Source: Desulfuromonadales bacterium (lineage in GTDB: Bacteria; Desulfobacterota; Desulfuromonadia; Geobacterales; Pseudopelobacteraceae). Taken from it: a stretch of DNA of 64,000 nucleotides. Within the stretch, counting starts at the first letter, position 1; each line of letters begins with the position of its first letter. The stretch is from assembly GCA_013349325.1 (NCBI GenBank), contig DUZX01000005.1, forward strand, positions 1 through 64,000. Reading direction: 5' to 3'. The position numbers and the translations under genes were made by a program. The notes under the pieces were generated by a model, which searched no databases, was not told where the DNA came from, and saw nothing but the letters and a program-made list of their open reading frames with translations. This document shows, piece by piece, positions 8,147 to 15,759 of this stretch.

Positions 8147-8184
8147 GGAGAGGTGTCCGAGTGGTAGATGGTGCCTGACTCGAA
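8147..8184 (+). pseudogene. 5' half of tRNA-Ser
   Basis: These 38 nt match positions 1-38 of the complete tRNA-Ser(CGA) at 13857 with one mismatch (A for C at 8166). They cover the acceptor strand, the D arm and the anticodon stem into the anticodon loop, and then the match stops. A break at the anticodon loop is typical of tyrosine-recombinase attachment cores. The sequence just upstream (about 8090-8130) also resembles 13625-13666. The segment between the half and the complete tRNA is the Type III restriction-modification region, so this probably marks one edge of an island. Confidence 0.8.
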
Positions 8185-8186
8185 CT

Positions 8187-8480
8187 GATCCAGAAAATCC
8201 GTGCGGTCTCAAGTTCGACACGATCCAGAATTCCCTCGAAAAGCTCAACCTGGTGCAGGACGGCAGGTTTCTGTAAGCCGCTATGCTCTGTTTTGCTCGC
8301 AATCCGGAGAAGTTTTTCCCCAATGCCCGCCTGGACACCACCGTCACCATCACCATGCAGGCCTTCTACGGTGATGTATTTTATCTGATCAAAAAAGCAG
8401 AAGAGTACATTCAGGAGCATATCAACATTGGCATGCGCCTGGATGGGCTGTTTCGTTCGGCTGGACAACGAAGTGTCCGG
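8187..8480 (+). pseudogene. Fragment of AlbA_2/ATP-binding regulator
   Basis: In one frame this reads NSLEKLNLVQDGRFL, a TAA (8274-8276), then AAMLCFARNPEKFFPNARL and KKAEEYIQEHINIGMRLDGL. This matches the middle of the 'AlbA_2 / HATPase_c_4' ATP-dependent regulator family, which has 'LNLLkdGkLTNAAvLLFGkNPekFFPnAxl' at this place. Both ends are missing and a stop replaces the expected asparagine. It is a dead fragment at the left edge of the island. Confidence 0.65.
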
Positions 8481-8580
8481 GGCATTGTTACGGAGCTTTG
8501 TGTAACTTCATTCTTGTGTGAAAATCATATGGTATCGGCAAAACTACAGACCACATTACCGTTTAGTCCGGACTCTCATC

Positions 8581-11445
8581 ATGCTCCATAGTCTTATCAA
8601 ACAGAAAAAAACTACCTGGTTATCAACTCAGGATTGCCCTGTTCGCACAGTAGTTGACTACATCCGTCACAAGGGCGAATTGCGCGATGCCCAGATTGAG
8701 GCGATCGAAACCTGGTTGTTTCTCAAGGTCTCCGGAGGCAACAAACCTCTCTGGCAGCTTTTTTCGGAAGGCTTTTTCAATTCCGACATTGATCTTTCCA
8801 AGCTGCATATAAGCCAGGCTGCTCGCGATTCCTTGCAGGCCGATCCAGCACTTCAGGGACTTTATGAGTTTGCCTGCCAGAAGAATGGCGGGACAAAAAG
8901 TCTACTCCCAGAACTGGCAAAGCAGATCATCGATCACCCGGCAGATATAGATGCACTGGCGATATTCAAGCAGATTTTTTACAATGCGGACTACCCGGAT
9001 TATCTTTTCAGTCTGCCTATGGGGGCGGGGAAGACTTTTCTCATGGCAGCACTGATGTATCTGGATCTCTATTTTGCGGGGCTTGAGCCGAACAATCTGG
9101 TCTTTGCACGCAACTTCATCATCCTTGTCCCGTCCGGATTGAAGTCATCCATCATCCCCAGCCTTAAAACCATTGAAAAGTTTGATCCTTCCTGGGTGAT
9201 TCCCGAACCGGCAGCGTCTACTCTCAAAAAACAGATATCCTTCGAGGTGCTGGACCAGTCCAAATCCGCCAAGAAGAGCAACCGCGCCCGCAACCCAAAC
9301 GCCCAGAAGATTGCTCGTCACCAGCCCTTTGAAGATCTGGCCGGTCTTATACTGGTGGTGAATGCGGAAAAAGTGATTCTCGATCGGCTTGATCTGGGCG
9401 ACCAACTGCTGCTGATTGAGCATTCGGATGACGAGAAAGACCGCCAGGCAAATGAATTGCGCAACCTGATCGGCAAAATCCCGAATCTCTCCATCCATAT
9501 CGACGAGGTTCATCATGCAGCCACCGATGACATCAAGCTTCGCCAGGTGGTAAATCGCTGGAGCGCCAACGGTTCACTTAACAGCATTATCGGCTATTCC
9601 GGCACACCGTATCTTTCCAGTGCCGATACTATTTCAATCAGTGCGGATCTTACGCTTAAGTTCGCGCACATCACCAACACGGTTTACTACTACCCGCTGG
9701 TGCAGGCTATACAGGGATTCCTCAAAAAACCACGGGTCGAAATTGCCGCACATCTTGAGCCGCTGGCAATTATTGAAAAAGGTGTGCGTGACTTTTACGC
9801 TTCCTACTGGAATACCGCCTATGGCAACGGCGCCTGCACCAAGCTTGCAATCTACTGTGGCAGCATTTTACGTCTGGAAGAAGAGGTAATGCCGCTTGTC
9901 GGAAAAGTTATTCAGGAGTTGGGAGGAAACCCGGCTACGGACATCTTGAAGTACCACAAGGGTAACAAGGAATACAAACTGCCGAAAGAGAATGAACTTA
10001 CTTTCAACTCTCTCGATCTTCCCCATTCGAAAGTCAGGATTATCCTGCTGGTTCAGGTCGGCAAAGAGGGGTGGGACTGCCGCTCTCTGACCGGCGTTAT
10101 TCTGGCCCAAAAGGGCGATAGCCCGGCTAACATGGTGTTGCAGACATCCTGTCGCTGTCTCCGTCAGGTCGATAAAGACATACATGAAAGCGCGGCCATC
10201 TGGCTGAACGATTTCAATGCCAAGACCCTTAATGCGCAACTGAAGGAAGAGCAGCAGACCAGTATTGCCGAGCTCAATAATCTTGGCAAAGCCGGGGCTG
10301 CTGCGCAGGTGGAGCGTTTTTCCCGTATGTCGCACCTGCAGCTGCCAACCATCGAGTTCCGTCAACTGAGAGTCGAGTACGAAGAAGTGACGGTAGAAGA
10401 CGATCCGAATACCGGGACAAAACTTAATGCAACCCTCAATGACAAGACATTATATAACCCTGCTGTCATTACCCACCGTGGCCTTAATCCCGATGATCCG
10501 GGCATACGGACATATATTGATCCTTCAAGTAATGAGCTGACTGACTTCCGTCAATGGTTATTGCTGATTATCAAGGAAAGCTTTAACACCCTATCTGTCG
10601 CCGACGTAATGCCTTTTGAAACGGTGCTTCGTCAACTTTTTGAATTGGTTACGTTTGCGAGAGATGGAGTACGTTTTTACAATGAGTTTTATGATCAGTA
10701 CGATCTGAGAGCCGCAATTCGCCTGGCCTTCCACAAGAAACGGGAACTGCGGACAAAGAGCGAGGTAGTCTCTGAAAAGGCCAGTCTGCTGATTGTTGAG
10801 AAACCGCCGTCCGTGGAGAAGCACGACAAGTTGTATCCTGATGTGACCGCCGTCTCCCAGATACTCAGTTATGACTTCGGAAATGACCCGGAGGCAGCGC
10901 TTGAGGGAATTCGCGCCACCTTGAGAAGTCAGGGGTTGGAGATGATGGCCGACAGCATGAAGCTTGCCCACGCGGTTCATGATAGAAACCATACGTTCCA
11001 TTATCTTCCCTACGATTTTCGGCAGAGCGGTTTTGAGCTGCATTTTCTGCAACAGGCCCTGACGCTTGCTGAGCTGCGGAACAAGGGGCTGGAGCTGTAT
11101 TACAATGGCGAACGGCACATCACGGCATTCAAAATTCTCTGCTTTTCCAAAACAGCAAAAAGCAACTGGAAGCGCATTGGCTTCTATACCCCGGATTTTC
11201 TCCTGATCCAGCGTAAGGAGAACGTCATTCACAAAGCGCTGATTATCGAAACCAAGGGAAGCGGCTTTGCCGATCAGATAAATTTCAAACTCCGCAAGCA
11301 TTTCATGGAGACGGAGTTCTTGAGCATGAACAATGATTCTTTTGGTTACGACCGGTTTGAGTTTCTGTATTTGGCCGAGGATGATGGCATGTCCAGGAAT
11401 CTGGCCACATTAAACACGACAATTACAATTTTTTTCAAGGACTGA
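8581..11445 (+). CDS. Type III restriction endonuclease, Res subunit
   Basis: 954 residues from ATG 8581; an upstream in-frame ATG at 8518 lies in degraded sequence and I do not favour it. The SF2 helicase core shows Walker A MGAGKTF (about 147-153), motif II DEVHHA (308-313), motif III GYSGTPYL, and the GKEGWDC/CRCLRQ region of motifs V-VI. The C-terminal PD-(D/E)xK nuclease has FYTPDFLLI and IIETKGSG (about 890). Type III enzymes need two inversely oriented unmethylated sites and an ATP-driven Res2Mod2 or Res1Mod2 complex. Here the mod gene next door is disrupted, so Res may lack a partner. The gene ends 3 nt before mod. Confidence 0.9.
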   Translation: MLHSLIKQKKTTWLSTQDCPVRTVVDYIRHKGELRDAQIEAIETWLFLKVSGGNKPLWQLFSEGFFNSDIDLSKLHISQAARDSLQADPALQGLYEFACQKNGGTKSLLPELAKQIIDHPADIDALAIFKQIFYNADYPDYLFSLPMGAGKTFLMAALMYLDLYFAGLEPNNLVFARNFIILVPSGLKSSIIPSLKTIEKFDPSWVIPEPAASTLKKQISFEVLDQSKSAKKSNRARNPNAQKIARHQPFEDLAGLILVVNAEKVILDRLDLGDQLLLIEHSDDEKDRQANELRNLIGKIPNLSIHIDEVHHAATDDIKLRQVVNRWSANGSLNSIIGYSGTPYLSSADTISISADLTLKFAHITNTVYYYPLVQAIQGFLKKPRVEIAAHLEPLAIIEKGVRDFYASYWNTAYGNGACTKLAIYCGSILRLEEEVMPLVGKVIQELGGNPATDILKYHKGNKEYKLPKENELTFNSLDLPHSKVRIILLVQVGKEGWDCRSLTGVILAQKGDSPANMVLQTSCRCLRQVDKDIHESAAIWLNDFNAKTLNAQLKEEQQTSIAELNNLGKAGAAAQVERFSRMSHLQLPTIEFRQLRVEYEEVTVEDDPNTGTKLNATLNDKTLYNPAVITHRGLNPDDPGIRTYIDPSSNELTDFRQWLLLIIKESFNTLSVADVMPFETVLRQLFELVTFARDGVRFYNEFYDQYDLRAAIRLAFHKKRELRTKSEVVSEKASLLIVEKPPSVEKHDKLYPDVTAVSQILSYDFGNDPEAALEGIRATLRSQGLEMMADSMKLAHAVHDRNHTFHYLPYDFRQSGFELHFLQQALTLAELRNKGLELYYNGERHITAFKILCFSKTAKSNWKRIGFYTPDFLLIQRKENVIHKALIIETKGSGFADQINFKLRKHFMETEFLSMNNDSFGYDRFEFLYLAEDDGMSRNLATLNTTITIFFKD

Positions 11446-11620
11446 TATATGCCCAAAAAATACGTTCCATACTTTCCCAACACTATTGAAGGTCAAGCTA
11501 TCCTGGACAATTTTACCCGCTCGCGGCGTGTGCTGCGCTACCGTGACAACACCCGAGTCTACGACAGTATCCGGCGTGGATTGCCGCTGTATGAGGTGGA
11601 GAAGATTGAAATAGTCAAAA

Positions 11621-11710
11621 CCTCAACCCCTCCCAGCCTCCCCTTGACAGGGGAGGAGCAAAGGCAATCTTCTGGCCTCCCACCTGATAAGGGGGGATTG
11701 AGGGGGGGGC
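11621..11710 (+). repeat. GC-rich palindromic repeat inserted in mod
   Basis: About 90 nt with the hairpin CTCCCC-TTGACA-GGGGAG and a second pairing between CCTCCCACC and the GGGG-rich tail. It does not fit the surrounding Mod protein and shifts the frame, so it looks like an inserted interspersed repeat. Similar 'CCCTCCC..CCCC-TTNACA-GGGG' units are common between genes in many bacteria. No flanking target duplication was recognised. Confidence 0.7.
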
Positions 11711-13263
11711 TTCTGACTCTCCGCAAAACCTCCTCATCCGTGGCGAATGCCTGTCTGCTTGCGCCTACCTGAAGGATCAGGGCATTACTGTTGATCTTGT
11801 TTACATCGATCCCCCGTTTGCCTCCGGTGCTGACTATGCCAAAAAGGTCTACCTGCGACGCAATCCGCTGCTGGCAGAGAAAATCAAGAAAGCGGAAGAG
11901 GCGATGGACCTGGATGAACTGCGGGCTTTTGAGGAAAAGATGTACGGCGACATCTGGAACAAGGAGGATTACCTCAACTGGATGTATGAGAACCTTATGG
12001 CGATCAAGAGTGTTATGAGCGACTCGGGTTGCATCTATGTGCATCTGGATTGGCATATTTCTCATTATGTGAAAGTTTTGATGGACGAGGTATTCGGTGA
12101 AGATAATTTTTTGAACCATGTTGCTTGGAAGAGGCAGACATCAAGTGGTTTCAAAGGAAAGAATATCATGGGTAAAAACCATGATGACATACTGCTATAT
12201 GCTAATTCTTCTGAATTCATCTACAACACGATTTATATCCCATACACCGAGGAATATCGAAAACAAAGATTTTGTCATGTTGACGTTATTAATGGTATTG
12301 AGCGAACGTTTAAGGATGCATTTTTAGGAACTGCAACGGCGCAAACAACAATTGAGCGTCTAAAACAAGAAAACAAAATTTATTATACGGAAACCGGAGG
12401 AATGCGCTTAAAAATCTATGAAGATGAAGCACCTGGCATTCCTCTGGATGATATTTGGACCGATATAAATGCAATCAACTCGCAATCTGATGAACGGGGC
12501 GAATACGCCACTCAAAAACCTGAGTCTCTTTTGGAGCGAATTATCATAGCGAGTAGTAATGAAGGCTTAGTTGTAGCCGACTTTTTCGGTGGTAGCGGTG
12601 TAACTGCGGCGGTTGCAAACCGCCTTGGCCGTTGCTTTGTTCACGCTGATGTCGGAATCAATTCCATTCAGACAGCACGGGATCGTCTGCTGGCAGCAAA
12701 AGCCGATTTCACTATCCTGGACGTGAAAGACGGTGTTTCTCTGTTCCGCAACCCCGTCCAAACTATGGACAAGCTGAAATCACTCATCACCGGCCTGCGT
12801 AACGAAGATGCGCTTGACAACTTCTGGGAAGGTGCCATTGCCGACAGCAAGCTGGGAATGGTGCCGGTGTATGTGCCAAACCTGCTGGATCACTCCACCC
12901 GCGTGCTGGATATCCCCCTGATGAACCGCATCCTCAACGAAGCCATGCCCGACCTGCCGGATGAGACCAAACAGGTGATTGTCTATTACATTGACATTGA
13001 TGACGAAGCCGCCGTCAAAGCATTTATCGACGACAACAACCCGACCGAAACAACTGTTGATCTGCGGGATTTGAAGGAACTGCTGAGTGAAGTGGTTGCC
13101 GAAGACGTGGCTGAATTCAGTATTGAACAGACGAAAACGGACTGGATTGTCAGTTTCTCCAGCTTCTCCAGTGATCGGTTGTCACAAAAGATCGATGAAT
13201 ACAATCAGAAAAAAGCGTTGAACGGGGCAAAGAAGAATCTGTTGGATTCATATGAAGACGAAA

Positions 13264-13306
13264 CCCACCCTCACCCCGAACCTCTCTCTGAGGGAGAGGG
13301 GGAAAT
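13264..13306 (+). repeat. Second repeat, in frame, in mod 3' part
   Basis: The translated text THPHPEPLSEGEGE arises from CACCCTCACCCCGAACCTCTCTCTGAGGGAGAGGG-type sequence, which forms a CCTCTCTCTGAGGGAGAGG hairpin. This is the well-known intergenic 'CCCTCACCCC..GGGAGAGGG' repeat type, here embedded in the coding frame without breaking it. It adds about 14 residues between two normal-looking parts of the Mod C-terminus. Confidence 0.65.
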
Positions 13307-13568
13307 TCAGAAATCAAAGAAAAACTTCAAGCCGATCACCATCTCCGAGAGTGGCCTGGAACTGATCGAACTGATCAGCCTGGACTGCACGAATGCCGAT
13401 GGAGTCTGGTCCAGTGATTATGAAATCAAGATCGACAAAAACGGGTACGTCGTTCGCAACGGTGAAAAAACCAAGACCTTCTGGGATGCCACCATTGCTT
13501 GTTCGCGTAAGCCACAGCGTGTCAAGATCAGGAACATTGCCGGGGATGAGGCGATTTTCAACGTATAA

Positions 13569-13856
13569 TAACTTGGAGGCCGTCAATGCCGGTTCTGCAC
13601 ACCTACCGCAGTAAAAGAGGGACGTTATAAAAACCGGTGTTGAATTTATGAACAGAATAGGTTATAAGCTTCAATCGAACATAGTGCATTTTTGACGACG
13701 CACTACCGACAAAAGCAGTCGAAAAAATGGAGCGATCATGGTGCACGAGAGTGCCAAAAGCGGCGATAATTGAGAAGCAACAGCAACACATTGCAACACA
13801 ACTACAGAAAGCTAACGCATTGTAATAAAAGGCTAAATATAGGGTTTAACCAGCAC
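13569..13856. other. Gap between mod and tRNA-Ser
   Basis: No intact gene. Positions 13625-13666 resemble 8090-8131, the segment in front of the tRNA-Ser half (AAAACCGGT and TTGAA are shared). A short open stretch ending QQQHIATQLQKANAL then TAA (about 13758-13826) looks like the tail of a lost coiled-coil gene. This may be the right edge of the island. Confidence 0.35.
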
Positions 13857-13944
13857 GGAGAGGTGTCCGAGTGGTCGATGGTGCCTGACTCGAAATCAGG
13901 TGTACGGCAACGTACCTAGGGTTCGAATCCCTACCTCTCCGCCA
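13857..13944 (+). tRNA. tRNA-Ser(CGA)
   Basis: A complete 88-nt class II tRNA including encoded CCA. The acceptor arms GGAGAGG and CCTCTCC pair. The anticodon stem CCTGA/TCAGG encloses CTCGAAA, giving anticodon CGA, which reads UCG. The long variable arm (TGTACGGCAACGTACC) and the GGTTCGAATCC T arm are typical of tRNA-Ser. It sits at the junction of the restriction-modification island and the prophage remnant and is a probable integration site. Confidence 0.95.
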
Positions 13945-13955
13945 CAAAAAACAAT

Positions 13956-13988
13956 GGGTTACGGCTTTGCGCTGTAACCCTTTTGTTT
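13956..13988 (+). terminator. Intrinsic terminator after tRNA-Ser
   Basis: GGGTTACGGC and GCTGTAACCC pair (one G-U wobble) around a TTTGC loop, followed by TTTTGTTTT. It lies 11 nt behind the tRNA. Confidence 0.85.
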
Positions 13989-14102
13989 TATATTTTAAAA
14001 AGTATGGTAGTTAGTATGGTAGATGCAATGCTTGCTAGGGTGAAATGCGGTGGGAAAAAATCTGATACACTGCTGAATTCTTTTATTTCTGAGGTGACAC
14101 CC

Positions 14103-14115
14103 GTTACCCTGTAAC
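14103..14115. promoter_or_regulatory. Palindrome GTTACNNNGTAAC, copy 1
   Basis: GTTACCCTGTAAC overlaps the stop codon of the small ribbon-helix-helix-like gene. It is one of four copies of the same 13-bp palindrome in 1.14 kb. Confidence 0.6.
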
Positions 14116-14349
14116 ATTCATGTAAACAGCCCATTCAAGGGAGTCAATTTCAAGACGCTTCAATATTCCGGCGTCAACGTCCAGGATAAGCCGCTGAATG
14201 ATTTCCTTCCTGCTGACGCCTTCGTGGTGCGCCAGTCGCTTTAATGCCCTGAATGCTTCGTCTGACACCCATGTGTCAATCCGCCTGACGCCGTCGCCAT
14301 CGTTACGACGTGATCTGTACGCCCGTTGTCTCTCTGCTGTAGTCGCCAT
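14104..14349 (-). CDS. Small ribbon-helix-helix-like DNA-binding protein
   Basis: 81 residues. A basic N-terminus (ATTAERQRAYRSRRN) is followed by RRIDTWVSDEAFRALKRLAHHEGVSRKEIIQRLI, which has the strand-helix-helix pattern of CopG/Arc-type proteins. ATG 14349 has AGGAGGTGGACAG in front. Two copies of GTTACNNNGTAAC lie 22-66 nt upstream of the start, so autoregulation is likely. It is the last gene of the minus-strand prophage debris. Function beyond DNA binding is not known. Confidence 0.7.
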   Translation of the reverse strand: MATTAERQRAYRSRRNDGDGVRRIDTWVSDEAFRALKRLAHHEGVSRKEIIQRLILDVDAGILKRLEIDSLEWAVYMNVTG

Positions 14350-14370
14350 CTGTCCACCTCCTGAAATACC

Positions 14371-14415
14371 GTTACCGTGTAACAGGTGCCGAATGTATCA
14401 GTGTTACACGGTAAC
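14371..14415. promoter_or_regulatory. Paired operators upstream of the RHH gene
   Basis: GTTACCGTGTAACA (14371-14384) and its exact reverse complement TGTTACACGGTAAC (14402-14415) form a 14-bp perfect inverted repeat. Each half is itself the palindrome GTTACNNNGTAAC, with centres 32 bp apart, about three helical turns. The position directly upstream of the RHH gene fits a cooperative operator for that protein. Confidence 0.7.
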
Positions 14416-14428
14416 AATCAACAGAATT

Positions 14429-14965
14429 TTATTGAGGTGACTTTACCAACACTCTGTTGATCTGGCCAAGTGCCAAGGTTTCGTTACACGCGCGGCCTAT
14501 GATCTCTTCCGCCAGTTCATAGCCCTGTTCCTTCAGCGAAATGTTGCCGTCAACTGCGTCTACTATCTCTTCCATGCCTACAAGAAAGTGGTGCTTAATC
14601 GCTTCAAGCAGCGTACCTAAAAACGCCGCCATTTGTGCGTAGGCTTCATCACGGTACAGCCAACGGTCATCATCTCTTCTGAGTTCGCGTTCTGATTTTT
14701 CAACTGCCAGTTCCAGCTTCCGAATTTCCAGCTCTTCTTTTTTGGCCGCGACTCCAACAGGTGCAAAGGCCGATTTGTCAATCGTTCGGGAGTAGTTTAT
14801 AACCTCCTGTTTTGAAACAGTCCCGTCCTGATTGACAGCCGGGAAACCTGCCAGACAATGTCCGTAAAATGTGGCTTTACCGATTCTAAACCCTGACTCC
14901 AGCAACCAGTTAAATGCTGCCTGTCTGTGTTTAAATGTATCGCTGATAAGTGGTTTTTGCATCAT
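14429..14965 (-). CDS. Phage-like protein, possible small terminase
   Basis: 178 residues from ATG 14965, which has AGGAGG 7 nt upstream. The N-terminal half looks like a helix-turn-helix for DNA binding (RQAAFNWLLESGFRIGKATFYGHC), followed by a charged coiled-coil stretch (KKEELEIRKLELAVEKSERE). This resembles Nu1/DUF1441-type phage DNA-packaging proteins, which recognise the packaging site. The neighbouring head-protease fragment supports a phage origin. The precise role is uncertain. Confidence 0.55.
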   Translation of the reverse strand: MMQKPLISDTFKHRQAAFNWLLESGFRIGKATFYGHCLAGFPAVNQDGTVSKQEVINYSRTIDKSAFAPVGVAAKKEELEIRKLELAVEKSERELRRDDDRWLYRDEAYAQMAAFLGTLLEAIKHHFLVGMEEIVDAVDGNISLKEQGYELAEEIIGRACNETLALGQINRVLVKSPQ

Positions 14966-15097
14966 CTCGTAACCTCCTGATATTGCGTTCAATTTTCCAT
15001 GATAAATAATTTTTTATATGGACAGACATGTCGGGGTGCGAACACCCCGCAGCTAACCTATTGTTTCCAAGTACCTTTTTGTTACACCCTGGACGTC

Positions 15098-15295
15098 TCA
15101 CACCGTTCCTACCGCAGGGATAGCCGCCATCAGCTCGTCAATCTCCGACTCGATTTGAAAGATTTGTAAATCAATTTCAGCGATCCGCCGGTTTGTTTCA
15201 TCGGTTAACACTTTAGATTCCATTTCGTTACTGCGTAACGACGCAGACAGTCCATCGAAATAAGCCTCAATTATTTGTTGTGGTTTTATAAGAAA
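15098..15295 (-). CDS. Short coiled-coil reading frame without clear start
   Basis: On the minus strand one frame reads QQIIEAYFDGLSASLRSNEM and later RRIAEIDLQIFQIESEIDEL, ending at TGA 15098-15100. It is helical and coiled-coil-like, as in small phage head-tail or scaffold proteins. AGGAG is present at about 15297-15302 but no ATG, GTG or TTG follows it in frame, so it may be a remnant. It contains the fourth GTTACNNNGTAAC palindrome (15227-15239). Confidence 0.4.
   Translation of the reverse strand, partial: FLIKPQQIIEAYFDGLSASLRSNEMESKVLTDETNRRIAEIDLQIFQIESEIDELMAAIPAVGTV
15227..15239. promoter_or_regulatory. Palindrome GTTACNNNGTAAC, copy 4
   Basis: GTTACTGCGTAAC, the isolated fourth copy, inside the short coiled-coil frame and 0.8 kb from the paired operators. 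Confidence 0.5.
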
Positions 15296-15312
15296 ATTCT
15301 CCTTTTGTTCTG

Positions 15313-15680
15313 TTAATGTGAGCCTTCAGCGCCTGCCGCTATTGACTCCAAAATTAGTTGACGTGCGTCATTCTTATTAGCTTTCGGTGATGAAAACGCC
15401 GTGGTGATTCGCGTCAAACATGCTGATATTACGGATTGTTTTATCAGTACGCTTGCTGGATTGCTTCTGATACTACCGTTGCTGATTGCTGCTATGATCT
15501 TCGGAAGTGTTGAAACACCGTCTGTGAGTCCGACCTTAATGGATTGCCTACCAAGGAATATGCGACCATCAGCCATGTCAGACAGAAACCTTTTCGATGT
15601 TACGCCACGGTTACGCGCCACGGTGTCGACAAAAACGCCATACAGATAATCTACCTTACTCTGTATAACCGTCCATTTTG
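15313..15680 (-). pseudogene. C-terminal fragment of phage S49 head protease
   Basis: The frame reads YGVFVDTVARNRGVTSKRF, then MADGRIFLGRQSIKVGLTDG, the typical end of phage capsid-maturation proteases of the S49/SppA type ('..AxnRGvs.e.vl..maDGRifiGqqAv.aGLvDgv.tl'). The frame is open from about 15680 to TAA 15313-15315, but the catalytic region is missing upstream. It is a remnant of a head gene and shows that this stretch is decayed prophage. Confidence 0.65.
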
Positions 15681-15684
15681 AGAC

Positions 15685-15759
15685 CTAAATCGGTACATTG
15701 CTCTCTAAAAGCCTAATAAAATCAGCTTTAGCTCCTTTGAAAACTTTTTGTAGTGCCAT
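15685..15759 (-). pseudogene. Truncated start of a small gene beside the IS
   Basis: A 24-codon frame begins MALQKVFKGAKADFIRLLES and ends at TAG 15685-15687. Its ATG falls inside the 10-bp sequence that is repeated on the other side of the IS1634-type element, so its upstream region has been replaced by the IS. It is not recognisable as a family. Confidence 0.3.

Larger units (their letters stand above)
11449..13568 (+). pseudogene. Type III methyltransferase mod, broken by repeat
   Basis: The gene starts at ATG 11449 (AAGGA upstream) with MPKKYVPYFPNTIEGQ and runs to about YEVEKIEIVK. A palindromic GC-rich repeat at 11621-11710 then intervenes. The frame continues in a different phase with NLLIRGECLSACAYLK, the catalytic DPPF (11808-11819), an AT-rich recognition domain and the SAM-binding DFFGGSG (12579-12599), ending at 13568. 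DPPF before FxGxG is the beta-class N6-adenine order. In the second frame a stop at 11688-11690 lies inside the repeat and the first ATG is 11904, downstream of DPPF. An active enzyme is therefore unlikely without frameshifting. A second repeat is inserted in frame at about 13265-13305. Confidence 0.82.

Noticed and set aside
10591-11301. 236-codon minus-strand frame opposite the Res gene
   Set aside because: Overlaps the conserved nuclease part of Res and shows no domain.
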